64,000 nt of DNA from Clavulina sp. PMI_390 (Eukaryota; Basidiomycota; Agaricomycetes; Cantharellales; Hydnaceae): positions 1-64,000 of the forward strand of contig WIDE01000126.1 in the NCBI GenBank assembly GCA_015039315.1. Direction: 5' to 3'. Shown piece by piece: positions 8,961 through 19,758 of this stretch (positions within the stretch are counted from its first letter, which is position 1; each line of letters begins with the position of its first letter). A program made the position numbers and the translations under genes. Below the pieces are notes generated by a model. That model did no database searches and was not told where the DNA came from. It worked only from the letters and a program-made list of their open reading frames with translations.

Positions 8961-9401
8961 TCAATTTGTCGTACCCGTAGCCAACAATTCAGATTCGGCG
9001 CCCTTCCACCCATTCAGTGCGGCGACTCTCTTTCTGTTTGCCTCCAGCTTGACCCACTCGGCCATTTCTTCGTTGAGAAAGCAGTCGCGAAGAGCTGGGT
9101 TCTCGTACATCTCGAGCTGTTTTGTTCCCTGTCGAATCATGTACTCTATTGTGCTGAATTCACGGGGAGATACGAGTTTGGCGTTACGGTGGAATGTGTA
9201 TGTGACATAGGTGAGGAACTTGGTGCGAGTGGCCGGAGGTTTGGTACGCGTCATCCGCAGCGCTCTTCATGAGCGAATTGAGACATTGAAAATGAGAATA
9301 TTAGCATTGAAGCAAATATTCCCCAATAATATTTCCCTAGATATGCACCTTCGATAGAGCGCAAGCACCTGCTTTTGGACCCCAGAGAGACGAACAGCCA
9401 T
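8961..9401 (-). CDS. SDHAF1: Succinate dehydrogenase assembly factor 1 (LYR protein)
   Basis: Two exons, 9401-9349 and 9264-8961, encode 118 aa. The 53-nt first exon begins MAVRLSGVQKQVLALYRR, which contains the LYR motif. The join CGA-AG|A restores RRALRMTRTKPP, and the 84-nt intron is GTGCAT...AAG. Exon 2 continues TKFLTYVTYTFHRNAKLVSPREFSTIEYMIRQGTKQLEMY, the conserved SDHAF1/Sdh6 core (Sdh6 of yeast has FVNYIHEEF...LPRKDFTTIEHLLRVG). The family works in the mitochondrial matrix. It binds the iron-sulfur transfer machinery through the LYR motif and helps mature the Fe-S subunit (SdhB) of complex II. The gene sits alone among the secreted-protein copies. The acceptor is weak (CATGAAG), but the recovered protein is convincing. 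Confidence 0.85.
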
Positions 9402-10170
9402 AGTTGCATGAGAAGAGCCGTGAGAGTTTCTCTCATCGTCGGTACCGAAACTCCCAGGATGGGAAAGGGAACACTGTTCGGCTCTTTCGCCGCGCGTTGT
9501 CTCCATAGTACGGCGCTTGGCGAGTGGTTGATGTTTTGATCACGACGCCCAAGGCGCCCGTTGCTGGTTGCGTAACGTAAACAGTTTCTTCTGGTTCTAC
9601 GCCTGGTGGTGCGTGGTGGGTTGCTTCTGAATATTAATAGTGATCCGTTAGGTATCCCCATGTCAAATGATCTTGGTTGGTATGATCTCCTCGTATCCTT
9701 GTAACTCTCCTGGGCCTGGCGCTCGGTGGCGGGGTATCGAGGCTCGATAGGGGCTCGAGCTCGCAACGCATGTGTCAGAGGGGGCTTCTGAATATTCATA
9801 TATTTTGTGCCTTTTTTCATGTCTGCCTCTGAAGGTGCAGAGGACTCTTGCTGGACGTGTTCTATTTTTATCGACTCGTATGATGATGTCTGTGATGAGA
9901 CCCTCGGCACTGCTTGAGATGACTGCGAATGAATGCATCAGATCGAACCTCTTCCCTGCCCCATCCGAGGCCACCCGGGTCCCATCTCTTTCCTTGGTAC
10001 CGCTCCGAAAGCTGACCACACGGTGGTTCCTATGCAATCCACTAATTGAGACGACGATCAACTGAGCATCCCGTGTGGACTCGCTTCAATCTCCCTTGAC
10101 TCCCATCATATCAAGGACAACCCATATTAATTGATCTTGGCAACATAGTACCCCGAGCTCCATCCTCGGG
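9402..10170. other. Intergenic region between SDHAF1 and copy 4
   Basis: The two flanking genes are transcribed away from each other, so this region should hold both promoters. Overlapping open frames on both strands (for example 9663-10061 minus, 9772-10065 plus) show no family signal. CTTCTGAATATT occurs twice (about 9625 and 9784) with no clear meaning. Confidence 0.5.
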
Positions 10171-10173
10171 GAG

Positions 10174-10179
10174 TATAAA
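10174..10179 (+). promoter_or_regulatory. TATA box of copy 4
   Basis: TATAAA, 196-201 bp before the ATG at 10375. The DNA further upstream differs from the other copies. The leader CTCTAGAGCCTGGTGCTCGT at about 10251-10270 is shared. Confidence 0.7.
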
Positions 10180-10374
10180 GAAAGGGGGACCTGGGGAGAG
10201 TTATGTTTTCCTCAGGTTGATCCCACTTCATCTTCTCTTCTTCGTCTTTCTCTAGAGCCTGGTGCTCGTCGTTCTCTTTCACTTTCAACAACAACTCTTT
10301 CTTCACTCACACCTAATTCTCAACACACTCACTCTTTCTCAATCCCCATCTACCTAACAAACTCCTCAATCACA

Positions 10375-11016
10375 ATGAAGACCATCTCCGCCTCCGTTTT
10401 CCTCGCCACCCTCTTCGCCCTTGCCTCCACCGTTGTGGCGGTTCCTCCCTTCGATCCCGCTGGAGCTCCCCACGTCGGTAACGGTGTAGGCCAGCAATTC
10501 ATCACTGGCCAGTGTCTCTCTGACGCTGATTGCGCGAGTGGGTGCTGTGCTTTCCCCACTGGTATTTGCTCCGGTCCCGGTGCTGCCTTCCAGCAGGTAC
10601 GTTCCGATATACACCTTTAAATTCATCCACTGACGTTTTCCTCTGTCCAGGGTAAGGAAGGCTGTGGCTTTACCACTGGCGCGACCGCTCCTACCTCTTC
10701 AACCGCCTCACCCGCACCTGCTGCGGCCCCTGCCACCACCACCTTCGGCACCGTCCCAGCCAACGGTGGTCCATCCTTCGACCCCGCAGGCGAGAAGAAC
10801 GTCGGTAACGGCGCCGGTACCCAGTTCATCGGTGGCCAGTGCCTCAGCTCTGCCGATTGCGCGAGCGGGTGCTGCGCCGGACCTAGCGGTATCTGCTCTG
10901 GTCCTGGTGCCAGCACTCAGAACGGCAAGACTGGGTGCGGCTTTGTTTCAAAGAGGAGCATCCACCTCCCCGGCAGGCGCTGGGCGTACCATGATGAGCC
11001 CATTGCGGACGAGTAG
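10375..11016 (+). CDS. Secreted double-module BAS2-like protein, copy 4
   Basis: Exons 10375-10596 (222 nt) and 10651-11016 (366 nt) encode 195 aa. The intron is GTACGT...TCCAG, 54 nt. Features are signal peptide residues 1-22, module 1 (residues about 25-80) and module 2 (about 105-165), each with cysteine spacing C-x5-C-x3-CC-x6-C and a GCGF cysteine, then the basic tail KRSIHLPGRRWAYHDEPIADE. The linker (TSSTASPAPAAAPATTT) differs in order from copies 2 and 3 but keeps the exon length. This copy is on the opposite strand to the other three. Its downstream region is nearly identical to that of copy 3. The protein is probably extracellular. It resembles BAS2-type biotrophy-associated proteins; function is not established. 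Confidence 0.87.
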
Positions 11017-11022
11017 ACGATG

Positions 11023-11082
11023 GTGAGTACCTAGCTTCTCAACAACCTTCAAACCGATGCTAACTCAATACTCTACTACTAG
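11023..11082 (+). other. 3'-UTR intron of secreted-protein copy 4
   Basis: GTGAGT donor at 11023, six nt after the TAG stop, a GCTAAC branch-like site near 11059 and a CTAG acceptor at 11082. The length is 60 nt. It is conserved in position in all four paralogues. Confidence 0.68.
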
Positions 11083-11192
11083 ATTGTGATCAGTCTATCC
11101 CTTATTTGTGTGTTTCGATAATATGTGTGTAGTAAAGTATTCGATCCGTAATGTTGTCGAGGTAGAAGTTTTACGACTACAATGAAGAAAAG

Positions 11193-11207
11193 ATGCATTG
11201 TGCATCC
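11193..11207 (+). promoter_or_regulatory. Conserved downstream hairpin, copy 4
   Basis: GATGCA-TTG-TGCATC, a perfect 6-bp stem, 177 bp after the stop. Before it lies GAGGTAGAAGTTTTACGACT at about 11159-11178. The same block and hairpin follow copies 2 and 3. Confidence 0.45.
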
Positions 11208-11541
11208 TCACCCTTCCATCATTTGCGTGAACACCGCCGCGATCCCTCCGTCTAGCATGTGAATATACCTCCTGACTCTAGTGTCTACGCCCAACGGATA
11301 TGTTGACCAAGATCCGACATCACCTGTCATATCAACCACGAGTGAGATCTCGGACGATTGAGGACCATCAGCAGATGTATCTGGGCATATCACTCGGCGC
11401 CAGGCCTAAGCAGGTCAACCGTGGATGCTCGCGCTCTCAGACATCAGATTGCTCCACCTCTATCAACAACCAAGACTCGCTGGGACACACTGAAGCTCCC
11501 CAACCATACCGGAACCATCTCGACGTGCTAATAACGTTTGC

Positions 11542-13510
11542 TTATGACGAATCGGAGTACATCCTCTTTCCCAGCTCCCATCGCTCAACACAGTTGCCTG
11601 ACGCCACCCACAACTGAGGTCCCGCTTCTCCCGGCGCATCACGAATCTGCACGCCAGTGATAGGAAGCGCGTACCTTTTCGTTAGAAGTCCCCAGGGACG
11701 AGAATTGGTATTGTCTGCTGCGGGCGGGGTGATCAATGCGCCGCTTCGTGTATTCCAGGCTCGTATGCGCTGGTCTTCGCCAGCAACAAAGACGAAATCC
11801 TGCGAAGGATAAAGCGCAACATTCTATGTAGAGCAACGTCAGACATAGAACAGGGAAGACCAGCGACGAGTGATAATCCTTACTGCACGGAGGGAGATGG
11901 TTGACTGGTTGCCAGCCAGTTGCAGGACAGGCTGGGTTGTTGACGAACCGGTTGAAGTAGGACCGCGAGTACGAAGTGAACGGACATCGTATATGGAAAT
12001 CTGAGAACCTCAAGTTGAGAATGACAGCAAAGGAGCAATTAGAGAAGAAGGGACACAAACCTCGCCGTTTATCAGCGTGGTCATCAGTTCCCAGTCCCGA
12101 ATATGTGTGAGGTCGGTAACTGAGGTTGGTGCTTGGATGAGTGGCTGAAACCTTTGGCTGGGGATTCGAAGGTCATGCTCTGACACAAGACCGCTTCTCC
12201 CACCGGCAAATACTTGATGCTTATCCCGAAATCCATTGTGAGCCTTCAGAGACATCGTAATAACAATGGGGGAACTAATACCTCATAATGCGCGAGTGCT
12301 AGAACATCGCTGGGAAATAAAAAGTCACCGAAGGTGCGGCCAGGAGAGTAGAATCGCTCGATGTCGCCAAACATAATAACCTGCTTGGATAGTCCTACGG
12401 ATGCATATTTGAGTAGCAAGTGAATACCAAGCTTAGCAAAAACAAACCTATCACCAGCCCTTCGCCAACGAACTGGGAGCACCACAGACTTCTCCTGAAT
12501 CGGCGTGTCGAATGCATCTCTTCGTCACAAAAGAATGAGATAAATAAATATGTATATAAAACGAAAGCAACTTACCGAAATTCAGTCCTTGAAGTGATCG
12601 AAGAGCAAGTGTGACCGATCCATTTGCAGCACCAGTTCTGATGACGACAAACAGCCAGAATAAATCGCTTGTTACCCTAGATATCCTGAAAATACATACA
12701 GGAAGAAACGGTCCTTAACACCGCACGATATACCCTAGAGAGCAAGATAAGCTTCGCGGCCGTCGCCAGGGACAAGATGTGTACCATAGAGTCAACACCT
12801 GCAGCAGCTCCCATTTGGGGTAGGTGAACACATGGCCCCACTAGTCATAGTCTTATTGAGCTTCTGACCATCTTCTGTCGGTAAATAGAGGGCGCACCGT
12901 AATTTTCTTCTATATCAGCGGCCCCAAAAGCTCCATCGTCAGACCCAAAAAGTAGTGCAGAGTTGCTGTGGTCAACCTACCAAGATAAGATGGCGCTCAT
13001 TATTCCGGTAGAAAAGCATCCAGCCGATGGGAAATATTTAATGGAACTTACAGCAAATGAGGTGATTCTAGAAAATCGAGAGAAGAGGGTCGGAAGTGGT
13101 GGTGTATCTGAGGAAGCTAGCATGTTCTGAATGATATCTCTAAATGTTCATGTCTTCGCTCAGAGAACACACCTCCAAGTGATGACGCGTAACTGGGCTC
13201 ACCTTCGATCGAGAGACTTTCTGCCAGCATATAGGCTGAAGGCTGCTCGCCGGGCGAGCGAACGAAGAGAACCTCTTCTTGCGGTTGTGGTGGTATCTTT
13301 ATCTACAGCTCTAAATCTGACACCTGATCGATGGGTCTTTGTAGGTTTTGGTTTGCTCTTTTTCACTTGTTCGCTTGGCTTGATAGCAGGAACGCTAGCG
13401 GACGGTTGAGGTGGAGGGGGTCGATTTTTCGGTCGATTTGCCAGAGGGAAGTAGCGGTTCTTCTCATGATCATAGTAGAAACCTGGGAGTTCCCTAGGAA
13501 GTGGAGGCAT
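11542..13510 (-). CDS. WD40-repeat protein, DCAF4-like
   Basis: A multi-exon gene. Exon 1 (13510-13203) starts MPPLPRELPGFYYDHEKNRY, the N-terminal signature of DCAF4/WDR21 proteins. Exon 2 is 13139-13052 (DIIQNMLASSDTPPL), and a third exon with the DHSNSALLFGSDDGAFG segment follows. Later blocks show WD40 character: AGGRSGLVSEHDLRI, GSQISIYDVRSLRTRG, and near the end DFVFVAGEDQRIRAWNTRSG and LWVASGNCVERWELGKRM before TAA at 11542. The middle exons (about 12250-12900) were only partly resolved. The family forms beta-propellers that act as substrate receptors for CUL4-DDB1 ubiquitin ligases, probably in the nucleus. The ligase role here is inferred from family resemblance. It is not a frameshifted gene: every block is joined by plausible introns. 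Confidence 0.65.
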
Positions 13511-13732
13511 GTGATATTGTTCCTGTTGCGATATCAAGACATGATGGTTCAGAACGCGAAGAGCGACCACCTCTTTTGAGCGCCGAGTCACAGGCGAGTC
13601 ACAGCGAGACTCAATTGTGTTGCGACCCCGAACTCAATCTGTGCACATCATACTACATTTATGGGAATAAGGTTATATTTGGGTGCTTGTAGAGGGCTAT
13701 GATCAAACCAGGACATCGGTATTGTTGATACA

Positions 13733-16700
13733 TCACGGTGATGCAGCTGCATGCATCTTGATCGTGTTCAGCTCCTCCAAGAGCGTCTCGTGACGGTATT
13801 TCAGCCGACTATCAGGAACATTCGTCTAGAAGGAGAAAAAGTGTGCTCAGCCGCTGAGATCGATCGAGATAGGTCGGGCACGTACCTTGTTGATGTCGTT
13901 TCCGGCCGCACCTGGAAGGTACCAGTGCTTCCCAAGCCAGTGGCGTTTGATCTCCATCTCGAAGCCGCTCTGGATTACCGAGTTGCGCGCAAGCTCGGCA
14001 AGAGATCCTTGGGAGAGCTTGTATATCTTTGAAAATGTGACCTCAGCTTCGGCTACTTAGGGAGTGATTTCCTCTACACAGAACTTACGTGGGCAGCGAC
14101 ACTATACTCCTCGAGCAAAGGTTCCTATGAGGGTTCGAGATCCCAAATGAGCCATAAGAGATTGGACTCTCCCCACGTGTCTATCCATGTGATGAAAGCT
14201 TACTTTGGTAAAGTGCATCTGCAACGGGTCATCCGTGCTCAGGCTGATGTTCAGCCCCACCTTGAAGAACTCGGGGAAAGGATTACGTTCATACGCCAAA
14301 AAGAGCGCATTGTTGCTGAGCGGACTCATCGCCATGCCGATCTGCTTGAGGTAGAAAAGGTATTGCAGCGCAGGGACCTTCCGCAAGAGGATTCCATGCG
14401 AGATCGAGTGAGATGTGAGGAAAGCGGAGGTCAGATGGTCTGTATCGCCCGCTTCTCCGCAGTGGGGGCGAAGCACAAAGGTGTCTAGTGTGGGGAAAAA
14501 AAATCGCCTGAGGCGAGGTACGATGAATCAGAGAGGGACCTTGTACGCACTGAATCCCCTGGCTTTCCTCCAGCTGTTCAAACTCGCAAGATTCGCATAC
14601 ATGTAGTAAATCCTGAACATTTGCGTTAGGAACAGTAAGCCTCCTTCGGGCACACCAAGAAGGGCCTCACCAGTAGCTGTAGGGAGGATTTTGGTCGGTT
14701 GTCCAGATCTTCGGATATGGGAACTTCTTGTATATTCTCCTCTCTGCCTTAGACTCGTCATCGACACTATCAATTCCCACCACGCGCTGCAAAAAGACGT
14801 GTAGCTCTGGGTGCGAGCTAGGATCTCTCGTAACCTCAAAGAGTGGAGCGAATACATCTTTGATAAAAAGGAACCGGAGTGAGACAGAGGGACATCTCGC
14901 TCAAGAATAAGAAATAAAACACGCAACTATTCACCACATCCTCAAAACTCTGGACTGTCCCCGTCTGCTTGTATACGTTATACAGGCGGGGAATTTGGAT
15001 CAGCCACCGAATGTTATGGGAGAAGAGCTTATTGGTAATGATCCATTTAGCAAGCTTGTCCCACTCGTCTTTGGAGCGGCCGTAAATGCTGATACGCCAT
15101 TCGCAGTTCTGGAATAAGCATGCCAGAAAATGACCAGTCAGAAGTTGACCACAGTTTCAGTGATTCAGTTAGTGTTCCATTCGTATCTCAGATGGGGGTA
15201 GACGACATTACCTGATACTTGCTAGCTTCTGTATCCTTGATGAGCTCTAAGAATGATGGTCAGGGCCGACCCAAGAATGGAGGAGATCACACACATACCA
15301 TGGGTTAGCTCAGCCAAATACCTCCCTTGGATGAAGTTGTCTGTCTTCATAAAGATTTCTCTCAAACGTGATTCGCCGATCGGATTGTATTTGAGATTGA
15401 ACTTGTCGAACCGCTGGAACGAGTCGTGGTGTGCATGCATATCAAGAGTATCGATAGACAAGTCATATGACGTCAGGTGAAGGGACTGGAAGACTTGCTC
15501 AAGCGTGAGGTGCGCGTTGTCTCGGAAAATGACGACGTCCTATTAGATAGCAGAGATAACAAGTGAACTTATAGTTAAGATGATAAAAGTCGATGGGTTG
15601 GCAACGAGAAAGAAGAGCTTGAACTCACGTCTGGCGCTCGTTTCATCTTAGACTTCATAAACCTCAACAAATGCTTCTGGTTCATGCTGCTCGAATGGTG
15701 GATATGAGTGTCCACCTTTCGGACATTGTAGAAGTCACTATGTGAGTAAGATTGCATGCCAAGGGGTTTCACAGGAGTTCGGTTAGCAAAGAGGTTGTGA
15801 ATAGAATCGACCCTTGAGAAGCGAGTCTTTCGCCAACTCACCGATGAGGGATTCGCTACAGGATAAAGAAAAACATTCGAGTAAGCAAACTAAATGCCAC
15901 TACTCGGAGCTGCCTCTGGCAGACGATTGTTCACTGACTTTCATCTGCGCTGTCTCCTCGTCCTCGTTGAGCAACGTGTACATCGCGAACTTTCCTGACA
16001 GATACTTCAGACGACGGTAAGCATAACTCTTTGTTGGTCCATCTGAAATGACTCCAAGAACGTAGTCGAGGTCTATGAAGTATTCACGGATCGTAGGAAC
16101 TTCGAATAGAGGCTTCCTAGGCGTGGAGGGATCCACAGAAGTTGATGCGTCTGGACAATCCATCAGCGTCAATAAACGAATTTATCATGATGGCAAGACG
16201 AGAGAGTAAGAAGAAAGAATGCACGTTGGCGGGAGGATTGCACCCCCTTGCAACATACCCTTAGAGGAAGCGTCGATCTCGTTGACCGCTCCAGAAGGAC
16301 CGTAAACCTGGAACACGCCTCGCTCATCAATGGCGTATTCCCAGCCTTTCTCATCCACTCCAGGAATCTCGCAACTGGCAAAATCAAACTCTTCATTGCC
16401 CGCAACGTGCCTTCGTGGAGCCTCAACATTCGTTGCGGCTGTGGTGGACGAGGGAACTTTGGTATCCAAAGGAGGATGCCAGTGCGGCGGAGGAGGCGCA
16501 GGGAAGATTTTCCATGGCTTTGAAGACAACGAGGATGGGGCCGAAGAAGAAGTGGAGGATGACGAGTCAAGTATCCACTCGTCATTGGCGATGTCAGCTC
16601 GCAGTCTTGCGACATCACACGAAGCGGGGTTCAAGGGGACGTAGGCTTCGCCGCCGTCATGATCTTGAGGGTTGTCACCTAAGCGCTGGAGAGAGAGCCC

Positions 16701-17458
16701 CATATATTTGTCTCGAAGGTCAAGACATTTTTGGAACGAAGTGAAAAGCTTGGTGAGCTCGGTGGATAGAGCGCCGGCTGGATGCGGCAAATTGGGCATT
16801 AGGGTTATTGATTCTACAGTAGGGGAGTAACAGACTTACTTCCTGCGACACTCGCATTTGCTGCGGCGAGGCTTGCTGGGGCAGGGTGCGCCGCAGAGCT
16901 GGGCCGAACTGGGGTGGCTGTCATAGTGCTAGTTGTTGAGCGCGAGTCATCTGAAACCTCTACACCCCCCATCGCCAATAAGGAAGAGCTTGTCGAAGAG
17001 AGACCGGACGAGGACGGTATATTGGTACCGAGCGTTTTAATCATCTGCGAGTGGAGTGTTGATGGGATCTCGGGTGACCCATGTCCGTGAGCCCACATTT
17101 TTTCTTGGATCTTTTCATTGTTGGAAGGGGAATTTTATTGGGGCAAAAAATTCAGAAGCTCCATAGTCAGATTAATTATTTTTAAGAAACACAATATGAT
17201 GATACACACACTCCTCAACGCCTTCTCGTCTTGGTAGTCAAAAAAACCATCTCTCGCCTGAGGAATCTGGACACCACCCGGACTATTTGGAGGCTCCGGA
17301 GAGGTTAGGCCCATATTCATAGCAAGGCGGCTGAGTGCATCTGTCGAGGAATCGCGGGAGAGTAAACCCGATCCCGCTCCCGATGGCTCAGCTTCCTGGT
17401 CGAAGGATGCTTGTCGCTGAGGATTATTCGAGATGATCGAACGTCGTAGTCCCGACAT
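13733..17458 (-). CDS. AMD1: AMP deaminase
   Basis: Converts AMP to IMP and ammonia in the cytosol (purine interconversion). Exons resolved: 17458-17210, 17110-16840, 16813-16259, 16150-15939, 15855-15842 (only 14 nt), 15737-15629, then further exons to TGA at 13733. The serine-rich N-terminus is followed by the family's [37 protein letters not shown] and [15 protein letters not shown]. The metal-binding [19 protein letters not shown] comes next, and then [18 protein letters not shown]. Later blocks are [11 protein letters not shown] and the catalytic [14 protein letters not shown], then [21 protein letters not shown] and [18 protein letters not shown] at the C-terminus. Zinc-binding His and the STDDP aspartates are present, so it should be active. 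The 14-nt exon encodes RIPHR (with one base from the next exon) between AQMK and DFYNVRK, as the family requires. Confidence 0.9.
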
Positions 17459-18236
17459 CACAGCCTTTTTTTATAAGGTGCTTCGATTTTTCTTCAAATC
17501 GGACCAAAAGGACTGAGAAAGAGGTAAATCCTTCAATGTGATCGAGTCACACTAACACCTAACAACAAGCACAATCATCCCATCCTGGTACCATCCATGG
17601 AGCGACATAGCGAGCCAATGAACGTGGAAATGGCTTCGGTCCACTCATAATTCCGGATAGCTATACTGTAGGGCATCGAAGATTAAGGGAAATTTAGCTC
17701 GAGGCGTAAGGCACCGCTTCTCTCCCTAAGAGGTTAGTGGTATCAGACCCCTCCAACCTTAGGCCGTTTAGTCCTAATAATTACGAAAACGTCGGAATTT
17801 GCTCGACAAGTATGCGGAGTCTCCCTTGAGTTGTGAGCTGATGTGTCGAGATGCTGGAGTAGTTGGTAAGAGGAGGTTGCAAGATGGAGCACATGGTGGT
17901 CCGCTGAGAAATCATCCTTCAGGCAGCGTCCTGAAAAGGGGCATTTTTGTGGCTAGCTTAGGTGTCATCTTATCGAGATGGGGCAAATTGGGATGCCTGC
18001 GTGCGCTCGAAAAACAGGCATTTAGGCTGAGTGGCGTGTCGTGTTTAGACCGAGGCGGGGGCTCGGCGTCGGCCGAATCAATACGCTTCTCGTCGCTGGC
18101 GCCAAACTACAACTGCCCCCACATACTGAGACATATATCAATGTAAGTGTTGACCAGATGATCCAGAGTCCGAGGGATTCCACAACAAGCTGATAGGGAT
18201 CATGTTCCATATAGATTTGTTTGAGTCGCTTTTGTT
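17459..18236. other. Intergenic region, AMD1 / F-box array
   Basis: The flanking genes point away from each other, so both promoters should be here. A T-rich stretch (TTTTTTTATAAGG) lies just upstream of the AMD1 ATG. No other gene was recognised; open frames at 17799-18146 (+) and 18022-18210 (-) are not protein-like. Confidence 0.5.
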
Positions 18237-19758
18237 ATGAGCCTTGCCCAATTCTGCGCGGACATCCGCCGATTGCTAGACCAATTAGAGGGGCTCGGGG
18301 GAGAGGAAGTGCCCAATTCGAAAAACGCCCAGCAGCTGTTCTCTCCGCACACGCGGGCTGACAGAGCAAAGGAAAGTGTGAAAGCTCTACGTTATTCGGA
18401 GCAGTCACTGGATTTGCTGAGCGGGATTCTGAAGAAAACGCAGTCGTTCCACCACTCTGTTCGCCTCGAGTATGCGCTGATATCGAACTCAGTATGTCCT
18501 GCTCTCCAACTTCCGGATGAAGTACTGCGGGTTATCTTTCTCTACTACGCCGCTGACGAAAAAGAACGGCAACGCATCGCCTGTTTGATGCTGGTCTGTC
18601 GACAGTGGACGGCCACCACATCATTTTGCCCGCAGCTTTGGACCACGATTAAAACTTCTAACTCTCTTGTTGCACTTCATAAATCGCTTCAACTATCCTC
18701 AAATCTTCCTCTTGATATCGTTTTCTCTCACTCGGCCCCACATATCCAACACGGGCCTAGAGAGGGGGCACATTCCGTCCAAAGTATCATAGAGCAGATC
18801 CAGCAGCGTCGCGTTAGGCATTTATCCGTAAAAGAAGAAGCGCTGCGGGATGGCCTGGCCTTGCGTGATGCATTCGGTCGAGGTAGCATTCTATCTATGC
18901 TTCCGGCCGAAATAATTGATTTCGATGGAGATCTTCATGACCCCATTAAACAAGTAAATCTGAGAGAAGTGGACTTCCCATACCTAGAAAGCTTTCGTCT
19001 TGGAAATTGCTCCCTTCCCCTCCTTGACACTTCCCAACTGTCCTGCCCAGCGCTTCATCTTGTAGCCATCAATCCAGGTTGCGGCGATTTTGCTTCCTTC
19101 CTCAAGGGCTTTAGTGACATTGGGTCACTGGAAGCCGCTTTTGTAGGTGTTCTTGATGATGGTGATGATGTGACGCCTATCTTGATCCCCGAGTTATATT
19201 GTGTCACTTTGATTGACAGCACCGCCGAGGACTCAGTATTGATGCTCGAGCTTCTTGATACGAGTAATATTGACGCACTCGAGCTCGAGCAAGCTTTTGC
19301 ATTTCGTTTGGATGACGATTTGTCAATTGACCTTGAGGAATGCTCTTCAATAATGACCAACCACTTTAGTCAAATGGTTTATATTTGTCTCCCTGCTCAA
19401 TCTCACCTGGGGCACTAATTCGGACACTTTCCTATAGGGACTATATGGGAGTGTGACCTTCCTTAGGATTGAGGATGATCACGATAACCTCCTTTTGATG
19501 CTCGAAAGTGTGCTTGGATCCCCCACGAGCTTCCCAGAGTTGGAAGAGTTGCGCATTGTCGTGAGTGGTGAGCTCCAGTCGAGCAGTGAGGCCAGGGGGT
19601 CACTAGAGACGTCAGTCCTGCGGATATTGGCGAACCGGCGTAGTCGAAGAGTAGGGAAAGTGAATCTTTGGGTTCCGTCTTGCCTACGGACCATTGAAAC
19701 AGAGCTTGCACAAGCCACGGGCGCAATCACATGGCTAGAGTGTGCCTGCACAAGATAG
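18237..19758 (+). CDS. F-box protein, array member A
   Basis: Exons 18237-19376 and 19438-19758 encode 486 aa; the intron is GTTTAT...TATAG, a weak donor. Residues 1-75 hold the family N-terminus (FCADIRRLLDQLE, FSPHTR, and SEQSLDLLSGILKKTQS, likely coiled coil). The F-box is at about 86-130 (SVCPALQLPDEVLRVIFLYY), followed by VCRQWTATTSFCPQLWTTI. The remainder is LRR-like. Exon 2 carries the conserved GSVTFLRIEDD...LGSPTSF...ILANRRSRR block. By family it should link Skp1/SCF to unknown substrates. It is the most diverged of the array: many residues differ in the LRR part, and the tail ends WLECACTR, lacking the final x-Ser of the others. Confidence 0.75.

Noticed and set aside
9251..9910. 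219-codon open frame on the minus strand
   Set aside because: It runs over the SDHAF1 intron and first exon in a different frame and through the intergenic region. The SDHAF1 frame is clearly the coding one.
14125..14145. tRNA B-box-like GGGTTCGAGATCCC
   Set aside because: It lies within an AMP deaminase exon, has no matching A box, and cannot fold into a cloverleaf.
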